DNA of 5,655 bases from UKL13-2 sp040379385 (lineage in GTDB: Bacteria; Pseudomonadota; Gammaproteobacteria; Burkholderiales; Usitatibacteraceae). The first letter of the stretch is position 1, and every line of letters starts with the position of its first letter. Below the pieces are notes generated by a model. The model ran no database searches and was not told the origin of the DNA. It was given only the letters and a program-made list of their open reading frames with translations. Positions 1-5,647 of this stretch are shown in pieces. The stretch lies in contig JBEILF010000172.1 in assembly GCA_040379385.1 (NCBI GenBank), positions 1-5,655 of the forward strand, given 5' to 3'. Made by a program: the position numbers and the translations under genes.

Positions 1-1200
1 GTTGCAAGCGGTGCCGCCGCACAGACGCCATTGCTTGGCGACCCGAACATTCTTGAGTTGCCCGAACACACCAAGGGCTTGGGCCAACCGGTTGCCGCCA
101 CACCCTACGGCATGCCGTCTAAATATGAAGCGAATCTACAGCGACGCGAAAGCCCGGGATTGACCCGTGTCTCCGCCGCGTCAGTGTCATTTTGCCCGCT
201 ACAGGGACTGTTTGGCATCATCACGCCTAGCGGGTTGCACTTTGAACGACACCACCAAGGCTGGTGGGACATTGATCCGACCAAACATCGTTTTATGATT
301 AACGGCTTGGTGAAAAATGCCAAGGTCTATACGATGGATGATCTGATGCGGCTACCTTCGGTATCGCGCATGCACTTTATCGAGTGTGGTGCAAACACCG
401 GCATGGAGTGGGGCAATGTCGCGGTGCCAACCGTCCAATATACCCACGGCATGTTGAGTTGTTGTGAATTCACCGGTGTACCGCTTTCCGTTCTGCTGGA
501 AGACTGCGGCTTCGATAAGTTGAAAGGCAAATACATTCTTGCTGAAGGGGCGGATGGCTCAAGCATGACGCGCAGCATCTCGATTGAGCGCGCGCTGGAT
601 GATTGTTTTGTGGCGTATGCCATGAACGGCGAGATGTTGCGCCCTGAGAACGGCTACCCGCTGCGACTGGTGGCACCGGGCATTCAAGGCGTGAGCTGGG
701 TGAAATGGTTGCGTCGTTTGGAAGTCGGCGATAAACCCTACGCCACCAAAGACGAAACCGTGCATTACATCGACTTGATGCCCGATGGCACCCATCGGCA
801 GTACACCAGTATTCAAGAGTGCAAGAGTGTCATCACCACCCCGTCAGGCGGCCAAACACTAATGGACAAGGGCTTTTACAACGTCAGTGGGCTGGCCTGG
901 TCGGGTCGCGGCAAGGTTAAACGCGTCGATGTTTCTTTCGACGGTGGCCGCAACTGGCGGACGGCCAAGTTAGACAGCCCGGTTCTCTCAAAATGTCTGA
1001 CAAGATTCAGCATCGGATTTAACTGGGATGGCAGCCCGGCGATTTTGCAAAGCCGTGCGATCGACGAAACCGGCTACGTGCAGCCGCAAATGCGCCAGCT
1101 TCGCCAGGTGCGGGGGACACGTTCGATCTATCACAACAATGCCATTCAAAGCTGGAAGTTGGATACCAATGGCGAAGTGTCTAACGTACATGTGGGTTAG
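1..1200 (+). CDS. soxC: SoxC, sulfane dehydrogenase molybdenum subunit (5' end missing)
   Basis: SoxC is the Mo-cofactor subunit of the periplasmic SoxCD complex, which oxidises the sulfane sulfur left on the SoxY cysteine after SoxB has removed sulfate. It belongs to the sulfite oxidase fold. The frame is open from base 1; 399 residues are visible. The first residues, SGAAAQ, look like the end of a signal peptide cut after AAA, so only the start codon and most of the signal are missing; no start is assigned. The core shows the SoxC signature GIITPSGLHFERHHQGWW (about residues 71-89), then HFIECGANTG with the cysteine expected to bind molybdenum at residue 129 (bases 385-387). The C-terminal dimerisation region carries VSGLAWSGRGKV, SFDGGRNW, GYVQPQ and the SIYHNNAIQSW ending typical of SoxC. 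A catalytically inactive sulfite-oxidase relative is unlikely, since the cysteine is kept. soxD overlaps its 3' end. Confidence 0.96.
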   Translation, partial: VASGAAAQTPLLGDPNILELPEHTKGLGQPVAATPYGMPSKYEANLQRRESPGLTRVSAASVSFCPLQGLFGIITPSGLHFERHHQGWWDIDPTKHRFMINGLVKNAKVYTMDDLMRLPSVSRMHFIECGANTGMEWGNVAVPTVQYTHGMLSCCEFTGVPLSVLLEDCGFDKLKGKYILAEGADGSSMTRSISIERALDDCFVAYAMNGEMLRPENGYPLRLVAPGIQGVSWVKWLRRLEVGDKPYATKDETVHYIDLMPDGTHRQYTSIQECKSVITTPSGGQTLMDKGFYNVSGLAWSGRGKVKRVDVSFDGGRNWRTAKLDSPVLSKCLTRFSIGFNWDGSPAILQSRAIDETGYVQPQMRQLRQVRGTRSIYHNNAIQSWKLDTNGEVSNVHVG

Positions 1201-2263
1201 GCGCGCCGTGAGTCGTCTGCACAAGCCATTCTTGGTCGCCACAGCGTTGCTGGTCGGCACAAGCGCACTCGCGCAACAGAAGTACCCCGGCATTGGTCGT
1301 GCGGCAACGCCTGCAGAAGTCAAGGCTTGGGATATTGACGTTCGGCCAGACTTCAAGGGGCTTCCGCCAGGTTCTGGTTCAGTGGCAATTGGCCAACAAA
1401 TCTGGGAGGCCAAGTGTGAGTCCTGCCACGGTACGTTTGGCGAATCCAACGAGGTCTTCACACCGATTGCAGGCGGAACGACCAAGCAGGACATGGAAAC
1501 CGGGCGTGTCGCTAGCCTAAGGCGGTCGGATTTCCCGCAGCGCAGCACCCTGATGAAACTTTCGCAGCTCTCGTCCTTATGGGATTACATCAATCGCGCC
1601 ATGCCTTGGAATGCGCCGAAATCGCTGACAACGGACCAGGTGTATGCGGTAACCGCGTACATCCTGAATCTGGGGGATATCATTCCGTCTGATTTTGTAC
1701 TCTCTGACAAAAACATCGCCGAGGTGCAGTCACGGTTGCCGAATCGCAATGGGCTGGTTACCTTTATGCCGATGTGGGACGTGCGCGGCAAAGGCGATGT
1801 GACGAATACGGCGTGCATGGCCAATTGCGCCAGGGAGGTAACACTGTCGTCAACCATGCCGGATCATGCGCGTAATGCACACGGCAATATCGCCGAGCAG
1901 AATCGGCTTGTTGGCGCGGTGCGCGGGGCCGACACCACCAAACCACCACCGCCGGTCATGGCGTCCACTCGCGAGGTGCCGATGGCTGCACCCGCCCCGT
2001 CGAAGGCGGTGACGGGCGCAGAGTTGGCGCGCAAAAGTACCTGTGTCGCCTGCCATGTCGCAAACCGGAAACTGGTCGGGCCAAGTTATGCCGATATTGC
2101 CAAGAGATATGCCGGTGACAGCTCAGCCGTTGCCAAATTGATGGACAAGGTACGCAAGGGAGGATCCGGCGTATGGGGTGTCATCCCAATGCCACCGCAT
2201 CCGGAGCTGACAGACGCCGATATCAAAATGCTGGTGGAGTGGAGTTTGCAGGGTGGTAAGTAG
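1190..2263 (+). CDS. soxD: SoxD, dihaem cytochrome c subunit of sulfane dehydrogenase
   Basis: SoxD takes electrons from the Mo centre of SoxC and passes them to the respiratory cytochrome pool in the periplasm. The 357-residue product begins with a basic stretch, a hydrophobic core FLVATALLVG and a likely cleavage after SALA. Two haem c sites are visible: CESCH at residues 76-80, with a possible distal Met in MPWN at 138, and CVACH at 285-289, with a likely distal Met in VIPMPP at 334. A Pro/Ala-rich linker (about 250-272) separates the two cytochrome domains. A further cysteine pair, CMANC, sits at 209-213. The ATG at 1190 overlaps soxC by 11 bp and has only a weak upstream ribosome site. 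A GTG at 1208, behind TTAGG, would give a shorter and equally good signal peptide, so the exact start is open. The overlap implies co-translation with soxC, as expected for subunits of one complex. Confidence 0.94.
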   Translation: MWVRRAVSRLHKPFLVATALLVGTSALAQQKYPGIGRAATPAEVKAWDIDVRPDFKGLPPGSGSVAIGQQIWEAKCESCHGTFGESNEVFTPIAGGTTKQDMETGRVASLRRSDFPQRSTLMKLSQLSSLWDYINRAMPWNAPKSLTTDQVYAVTAYILNLGDIIPSDFVLSDKNIAEVQSRLPNRNGLVTFMPMWDVRGKGDVTNTACMANCAREVTLSSTMPDHARNAHGNIAEQNRLVGAVRGADTTKPPPPVMASTREVPMAAPAPSKAVTGAELARKSTCVACHVANRKLVGPSYADIAKRYAGDSSAVAKLMDKVRKGGSGVWGVIPMPPHPELTDADIKMLVEWSLQGGK

Positions 2264-2282
2264 TCATTGTGCGTTTTTGGGG

Positions 2283-2315
2283 TTGATCTGCAGCAAGGAT
2301 TGTTTGGCAGATCAA
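2283..2315. repeat. Perfect 9-bp inverted repeat between soxD and soxY
   Basis: TTGATCTGC (2283-2291) is mirrored by GCAGATCAA (2307-2315) around a 15-base loop. No T-run follows the right arm, so it is not a standard intrinsic terminator. The right arm overlaps TTGGCA (2304-2309), which resembles a -35 box, and TATATT (2330-2335) resembles a -10, but the 20-bp spacing is longer than ideal. It could be an operator or promoter-overlapping site for soxY, or an intercistronic mRNA hairpin. The structure is seen; any function is inferred. Confidence 0.6.
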
Positions 2316-2388
2316 TGTGCGAAGTCTTGTATATTCTTCAGCTTGCCTCAAGTAAAAGTACGTTTCTTTAGATTGCAAAGGGATAAAC

Positions 2389-2856
2389 ATGAATAGACGC
2401 GAAGTACTAAAGGCTGGCAGCAGCAGCACCGTCATGGCATTGATGATGAGTGCCGGACTACTCAGAGCAGGTGATGTCGCGGCGCAAGAGTGGAACAAAA
2501 ATGCGTTTGAAGCCAAAAACCTTAACGATACGGTGAAGGCGCTCGGTGGAACAGCTGCCACCGAATCCAGGGATATCACGTTTGTGAATGCCCCCGATAT
2601 TGCGGAAAACGGTGCCGTTGTGCCGGTTGGCGTGCAAAGCAAAATTCCGAAGACGGAAATGATCGCGATTTTGGTCGAGAAGAATCCGAATTCGCTTTCA
2701 GCGGCGTTTACGATTCCAGAAGGTACCGAGGCCACCGTTTCGACTCGTGTGAAGATGGGACAGACATCCAATGTACACGCCGTGGTGAAGGCAGACGGCA
2801 AGTTCTACTACGCAACGAAGGAGATCAAGGTAACCCTGGGTGGATGTGGCGGCTAG
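2389..2856 (+). CDS. soxY: SoxY, sulfur carrier subunit of SoxYZ
   Basis: SoxY is the periplasmic carrier to which thiosulfate is covalently attached and on which every later Sox enzyme acts. The 155-residue product starts with a Tat-type signal: NRREVLK at residues 2-8, a hydrophobic stretch to about 25, and a likely cleavage after VAA at 32. It ends in GGCGG, the flexible swinging arm whose cysteine (residue 153) carries the substrate. The body matches the immunoglobulin-like SoxY domain, and the length is usual for the family. The ATG is preceded by AAAGGGA (2377-2383) at 5-base spacing, a good ribosome site. The gene is 125 bp from soxD, which leaves room for its own promoter or a processing hairpin. 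SoxZ, its partner, is normally immediately downstream but here lies 181 bp away. Confidence 0.97.
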   Translation: MNRREVLKAGSSSTVMALMMSAGLLRAGDVAAQEWNKNAFEAKNLNDTVKALGGTAATESRDITFVNAPDIAENGAVVPVGVQSKIPKTEMIAILVEKNPNSLSAAFTIPEGTEATVSTRVKMGQTSNVHAVVKADGKFYYATKEIKVTLGGCGG

Positions 2857-2906
2857 AAGCGGCGTCTTTCGATGTGATGCGGCGTTGCTTCCTCGTTTTG
2901 TTCGCT

Positions 2907-2925
2907 CATGTATAACCCATACATG
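2907..2925. repeat. 7-bp palindrome in the soxY-soxZ spacer
   Basis: CATGTAT (2907-2913) and ATACATG (2919-2925) are perfect inverted arms around AACCC. The heptamer TCGCTCA occurs directly at 2902-2908 and again at 2926-2932, at the two edges of the palindrome. TATAAC (2911-2916) inside it resembles a -10 box, with TTGCTT (2885-2890) as a possible but too distant -35 (20 bp). Symmetry of this size fits a dimeric regulator site or a short RNA hairpin. No regulator is identifiable from the window. Confidence 0.45.
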
Positions 2926-3037
2926 TCGCTCACAAAGCCTTCGTCGCGCCTTGTCTGACATCGAAATACTTGCTTCTAGTTTTGCAGCGATCGCCCGCAC
3001 AACGAAAAAAACGATACGTAGGAATTAGGAGAAATTC

Positions 3038-3349
3038 ATGGCAGATCCGATGAGAATTCGCGCCCAGATGGCGGGCAATATGGTTGAAGTACGTGTCTTA
3101 ATGGCACATGAAATGGAAACCGGTCAGCGGCGCGATGCGGCCGGCAAAACGGTCCCAGCATGGTTCATCCAAAGCGTGACGGCAACGTGCAACGGTAAGA
3201 CGGTGCTGTCCGCCCAGTGGGGCCCGGCAGTGTCGAAGAATCCGTTTCTCTCCTTCCGCTTTAGTGGTGCCAAGGCGGGTGACAAAGTGATTGTCACTTG
3301 GACGGACAATAAAGGTGACAAGCGGACCGACGAAGCGGTGATCTCGTAA
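3038..3349 (+). CDS. soxZ: SoxZ, SoxY-binding subunit of the sulfur carrier
   Basis: SoxZ forms a tight heterodimer with SoxY and helps present the SoxY arm to SoxXA, SoxB and SoxCD. The 103-residue product has the family's usual length. Recognisable parts are PMRIRAQ near the start, the segment VRVLMAHEMETGQRRD (about residues 18-33), IPAWFI-like VPAWFIQ, and the end segment KVIVTWTDNKGD. There is no signal peptide, as is normal: SoxZ is exported already bound to Tat-targeted SoxY. It has a single cysteine in TATCNGK. A strong ribosome site, AGGAGA (3027-3032), lies 5 bases before the ATG. Its stop overlaps the start of the next gene (TAATG), pointing to translational coupling with the DsrE-like lipoprotein. 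Confidence 0.96.
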   Translation: MADPMRIRAQMAGNMVEVRVLMAHEMETGQRRDAAGKTVPAWFIQSVTATCNGKTVLSAQWGPAVSKNPFLSFRFSGAKAGDKVIVTWTDNKGDKRTDEAVIS

Positions 3350-3816
3350 TGAACGCGCCACGCTTGGCAGCAGCAGGGCTGGCGGCGACCATTATGGTCG
3401 CCTCAGGTTGTGCAGTGGTGGTCGGCAACGAGACCACCAAGCCTGCTCAGGTATCGACCGCACCGGTAAAGGTGATTTATCACGTCAGTGAAGGCAGTGA
3501 CCAAGCGACCAATGCGCTGCGGAATATTCGCAACCATCTGTCGGCTGATCCCACAGCGAAGATCTCCGTAGTGACACATGCAAACGGAATTGATTTCCTG
3601 CTGGACGGTGCAAAAGACAAAAACGGCAACGATTACGTTTCGAACGTGCAGGAGCTGGTCAAGCGTGGGGTGGATTTCCGCGTATGCCGTCTGACACTCG
3701 AGCGGCGCAACATTGACGCAAAAAAGGTAATTGAGGAAGCCCGTTTGGTGCCGAGCGGTGTTGCCGAGGTTGCCCGTTTGCAGGCGCGAGAAGGGTACGT
3801 GTATCTGAAGCCTTGA
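3349..3816 (+). CDS. DsrE-family lipoprotein encoded inside the sox operon
   Basis: The function of this gene is not established. The 155-residue product has a short N-terminus with one Arg, a hydrophobic stretch LAAAGLAATIMVASG, and a cysteine at residue 21 that fits a relaxed lipobox (VASGC), so it is probably a lipoprotein facing the periplasm. Residues about 40-155 look like a single DsrE/YchN-type domain: KVIYHVSEG as first strand, ISVVTHANGIDFLL, the segment VDFRVCRLTLERRNID with the one cysteine of the domain (residue 113), then LVPSGVAEVARLQ and the GYVYLKP ending. In DsrE and TusD proteins a cysteine in the equivalent region carries sulfur as persulfide. The start overlaps the soxZ stop by one base, so it is coupled to SoxYZ production. 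I infer a periplasmic sulfur-handling role beside SoxYZ. An alternative is a structural DsrE fold with no sulfur transfer. Confidence 0.88.
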   Translation: MNAPRLAAAGLAATIMVASGCAVVVGNETTKPAQVSTAPVKVIYHVSEGSDQATNALRNIRNHLSADPTAKISVVTHANGIDFLLDGAKDKNGNDYVSNVQELVKRGVDFRVCRLTLERRNIDAKKVIEEARLVPSGVAEVARLQAREGYVYLKP

Positions 3817-3835
3817 TGTTGGTAGCCATCAGTTT

Positions 3836-3864
3836 TTGAAGTATCAAGTCATGCAGCAAAGAAT
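3836..3864 (+). promoter_or_regulatory. Possible weak sigma70-type promoter before soxA
   Basis: TTGAAG (3836-3841) and AAGAAT (3859-3864) are separated by 17 bp and each match four of six consensus positions. They lie in the 112-bp gap upstream of soxA. Gaps of this composition often yield such matches by chance, so this is only a candidate for an internal start of a soxAX transcript. Confidence 0.2.
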
Positions 3865-3918
3865 TTTTCATGCGCCGAAGAGCGCAGATCGCACATCACA
3901 TATGCAGTGCCAATAGTT

Positions 3919-3924
3919 GGAGGA
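3919..3924 (+). promoter_or_regulatory. soxA ribosome binding site (fixes the start at 3929)
   Basis: GGAGGA ends 4 bases before the ATG at 3929. An in-frame TTG at 3917 overlaps this site, so using it would put the Shine-Dalgarno sequence inside the coding region. The ATG is therefore the real start. Confidence 0.85.
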
Positions 3925-3928
3925 CGAC

Positions 3929-4837
3929 ATGTATCGAACCATAAAACCCACCGCCGTGAAGTGGCTGGCAGCGGTAGCTGCCTTTGGTCTTATCGCAGCC
4001 GGTACCGCTGGTGCCCAGGCACCCACCCCCAAAGTAGCAGCCAAACCCGCAGCGGCGAGCAAAGCGGTCGCCACTCCTGTAACTCCTGCAAAAAGTACCG
4101 ACGCCACCGTTCGCGAGATCGAGAAGTACCGCGAGGCGCTGGCCGACGGCAACCCCGCAGACCTTTGGGAAGCACGTGGTGAAGATCTCTGGAAGCAGAA
4201 GCGCGGCCCCAAGAACGCGTCGCTCGAAAAATGCGACCTCGGCCTCGGTGAAGGTGTCGTCAAGGGTGCGTATGCCAAGTTGCCACGTTACTTTGAAGAC
4301 ACAGATCGTGTGCAGGATCTTGAGTCAAGATTGGTCACTTGTATGGTGATGCTGCAGGGCTTCACGTATGACCAAGCCAAACGCGCGCCGTTTGGCTCAG
4401 CAGAAAATAAGTCCAACATGGAAGCACTGGTGGCATACGTTACCGCGAATTCCCGCGGTGCAAAGATGAACGTCTCACTCAGTCACGCGAAAGAAAAAGA
4501 AGCCTACGCCATTGGCAAGAAGATGTTCTTCCATCGCGGTGGGCCGCATGACTTTTCATGTGCAACCTGCCATGCGCAGGACAACATTCGTATTCGTTTG
4601 CAGGATCTGCCGAATCTGACCAAGCAAGAGCCTGCCCAGCGCGCCTATACCAGCTGGCCGGCCTACCGGGTGAGCCAGGGCGAACTTCGTTCGTTCCAGT
4701 GGCGTCTGTTTGATTGTTTCCGTCAGCAGCGCTTCCCGGAACTCGATTTCACCTCCGAAGGTTCGGTCGCATTAACTACATTCCTTGCGCGTAATGCGAA
4801 TGGGGGCATTTTTAACGCGCCAGCCATCAAGCGCTAG
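3929..4837 (+). CDS. soxA: SoxA, monohaem cytochrome c subunit of SoxAX
   Basis: SoxA and SoxX together form the periplasmic c-type cytochrome that starts the pathway by oxidatively joining thiosulfate to the SoxY cysteine. The 302-residue product has a signal peptide (hydrophobic about 12-27, cleavage near AGAQ). A low-complexity Ala/Pro/Lys linker (about 31-55) follows, then the catalytic domains. Only one haem site is present, CATCH at residues 211-215. The N-terminal half lacks a CxxCH; it has cysteines at 102 (LEKCDLGLG) and 138 (RLVTCMVM), which in monohaem SoxA proteins form a disulfide where dihaem types hold the extra haem. The active-site cysteine that ligates the haem iron as a persulfide is residue 263 in FDCFRQQRFPEL. 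These residues indicate a functional enzyme. soxX follows after 53 bp, consistent with co-expression of the two subunits. Confidence 0.96.
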   Translation: MYRTIKPTAVKWLAAVAAFGLIAAGTAGAQAPTPKVAAKPAAASKAVATPVTPAKSTDATVREIEKYREALADGNPADLWEARGEDLWKQKRGPKNASLEKCDLGLGEGVVKGAYAKLPRYFEDTDRVQDLESRLVTCMVMLQGFTYDQAKRAPFGSAENKSNMEALVAYVTANSRGAKMNVSLSHAKEKEAYAIGKKMFFHRGGPHDFSCATCHAQDNIRIRLQDLPNLTKQEPAQRAYTSWPAYRVSQGELRSFQWRLFDCFRQQRFPELDFTSEGSVALTTFLARNANGGIFNAPAIKR

Positions 4838-4840
4838 TTT

Positions 4841-4867
4841 AAATCTCGTTGCGCGATCGAGAGATTT
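4841..4867. repeat. 7-bp inverted repeat between soxA and soxX
   Basis: AAATCTC (4841-4847) is mirrored by GAGATTT (4861-4867) around a 13-base GC-rich loop. It begins three bases after the soxA stop and ends 13 bases before the soxX ribosome site. There is no following T-run, so an intrinsic terminator is unlikely. An mRNA-stabilising or translation-tuning hairpin is possible. Confidence 0.4.
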
Positions 4868-4880
4868 CAGCCAAATATTT

Positions 4881-4886
4881 GGAGAT
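4881..4886 (+). promoter_or_regulatory. soxX ribosome binding site (fixes the start at 4891)
   Basis: GGAGAT sits 4 bases upstream of the ATG at 4891. An in-frame TTG at 4849 would add 14 charged residues in front of a clear signal peptide and has no good ribosome site, so the ATG is preferred. Confidence 0.8.
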
Positions 4887-4890
4887 CGAA

Positions 4891-5505
4891 ATGAATTTGA
4901 AAAATGCAATGTTGGTTACCCTGATTACTGGTACAAGTTGCGCATGGGCGCAATCAAAGGCACCGGCGGTTGATCGTGCAACCGAAGTGATGAAGACCTC
5001 ATTCAAGGAGCGGGGTCAAGCCAAGCTCGACCGGCTCAATCAAGACAAGGCAATGGAGCTGTGTACCAAGTACACCACTACGCCGATTCCAAGAAAACTT
5101 GCGGCAGAGATCGAAGCCGAGAACGTCAAGACCATCCCGTTCCCCGCCGATGGCAAGTATCTGGGTGACTGGAAGGCTGGTGAGCGTATCGCCCAATCGG
5201 GCGTTGGCATGCAATTTACCGATAACCCAGCCAACCCAAGTGGTGCCAACTGCTACGCCTGCCATAAGCTTGCGCCGCAGGAATTGTCATACGGCACCAT
5301 CGGGTCGAGCTTGTATCAATTCGGCGAGCTTCGCGGGTATTCGCCAGATATCGCCAAGTATGCCTACGGCAAGATCTACAACTCGCAGGCCTACGCCGCT
5401 TGTTCGAACATGCCACGTTTTGGCCACAACAAAGTTTTGACCGAGACGCAAATCAAGGATTTGGTGGCATTGCTGATGGATCCAGAATCACCCGTTAACA
5501 AGTGA
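4891..5505 (+). CDS. soxX: SoxX, monohaem cytochrome c subunit of SoxAX
   Basis: SoxX accepts electrons from the SoxA active site during thiosulfate attachment to SoxY and hands them to downstream cytochromes. The 204-residue product has a signal peptide (MLVTLITG core, cleavage after AWA at residue 20). A non-haem N-terminal part of about 90 residues follows, then a class I cytochrome c domain with CYACH at 121-125. The distal ligand is expected to be Met174 in CSNMPRFGHN, a SoxX hallmark. The C-terminal helix is TETQIKDLVALL. The protein is longer than the compact SoxX of Paracoccus-type systems because of the N-terminal extension. From memory, such longer SoxX proteins go with monohaem SoxA, as here. 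Cys17 lies within the signal peptide and Cys58 in the extension has no obvious partner. It is the last gene of the window; soxB would be the expected next gene. Confidence 0.96.
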   Translation: MNLKNAMLVTLITGTSCAWAQSKAPAVDRATEVMKTSFKERGQAKLDRLNQDKAMELCTKYTTTPIPRKLAAEIEAENVKTIPFPADGKYLGDWKAGERIAQSGVGMQFTDNPANPSGANCYACHKLAPQELSYGTIGSSLYQFGELRGYSPDIAKYAYGKIYNSQAYAACSNMPRFGHNKVLTETQIKDLVALLMDPESPVNK

Positions 5506-5563
5506 CAGATTTTCTTAAAAAATTTCGCAGGAATTTTTTGTAGAAAATCGTCATCCCCACGCA
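5506..5563. repeat. 58-bp direct repeat, copy 1, AT-rich hairpin
   Basis: This copy starts on the first base after the soxX stop and matches copy 2 (5590-5647) at 57 of 58 positions. It folds as two stacked stems: GATTTTCT (5508-5515) with AGAAAATC (5542-5549), and AAAAAATT (5517-5524) with AATTTTTT (5532-5539), closed by a C-G pair around a GCA loop. The only difference from copy 2, G at 5531, makes a T-G (wobble) pair instead of T-A. Its position after the last cistron suits a 3'-end or terminator role, but the low GC of the stem is atypical for one. Confidence 0.85.
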
Positions 5564-5572
5564 GGTGGGGAT
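5553..5572. repeat. GC-rich palindrome ATCCCCAC-GCAG-GTGGGGAT
   Basis: Perfect 8-bp arms at 5553-5560 and 5565-5572 surround a GCAG loop. With its flanks it reads GTCATCCCC...GGGGATCCA, resembling the short dispersed palindromes of the form GTCATYCCCGC...GCGGGRATCCA that I recall from many proteobacterial genomes. The left half overlaps the end of copy 1 of the 58-bp repeat. The same left half follows the hairpin of copy 2, but there the right arm is absent. Confidence 0.7.
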
Positions 5573-5589
5573 CCAAGTTTTGGTTGTAG

Positions 5590-5647
5590 CAGATTTTCTT
5601 AAAAAATTTCGCAGAAATTTTTTGTAGAAAATCGTCATCCCCACGCA
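5590..5647. repeat. 58-bp direct repeat, copy 2, AT-rich hairpin
   Basis: This is the second copy, 84 bp after the first with 26 bp between them. Here the inner stem is perfect over 10 bp: AAAAAATTTC (5601-5610) and GAAATTTTTT (5614-5623) around a GCA loop. After CCCCACGCA the sequence runs into ACAACCACA rather than the GTGGGGAT arm seen after copy 1, so the palindrome is incomplete or rearranged. TGGTTGT (5581-5587) and ACAACCA (5647-5653) form a 7-bp inverted pair at its two edges. More copies may lie beyond the window. Confidence 0.85.

Noticed and set aside
1028..1189. Long N-terminal extension of SoxD starting inside soxC
   Set aside because: It would put about 54 basic, cysteine-containing residues ahead of a clear signal peptide; the frame is only open by chance across soxC.
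988..1548. Minus-strand open frame of 186 codons opposite soxC and soxD
   Set aside because: It lies antisense to two clear genes and shows no domain or motif; it is a by-product of their codon usage.
2283..2315. Intrinsic terminator after soxD
   Set aside because: The inverted repeat is followed by TGTGCGAAG, not by a T-run, and its 15-base loop is long for a terminator.
2223..2801. Minus-strand open frame of 192 codons opposite soxY
   Set aside because: It is antisense to the well-supported soxY and soxD end, crosses their spacer, and shows no family resemblance.
2840..3028. Small + strand open frame of 62 codons spanning the soxY end and the soxY-soxZ spacer
   Set aside because: It starts inside soxY in another frame, has no recognisable ribosome site or domain, and ends just before the soxZ ribosome site; its composition looks non-coding.
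3868..4278. Minus-strand open frame of 136 codons opposite the soxA start
   Set aside because: Its Ala-rich appearance comes from the antisense of the soxA signal peptide and linker; nothing supports translation.
5506..5647. CRISPR-like repeat-spacer-repeat in the tail
   Set aside because: There are only two 58-bp copies with one 26-bp gap; the repeat is longer than CRISPR repeats, is a long AT-rich hairpin, and no cas gene is present.
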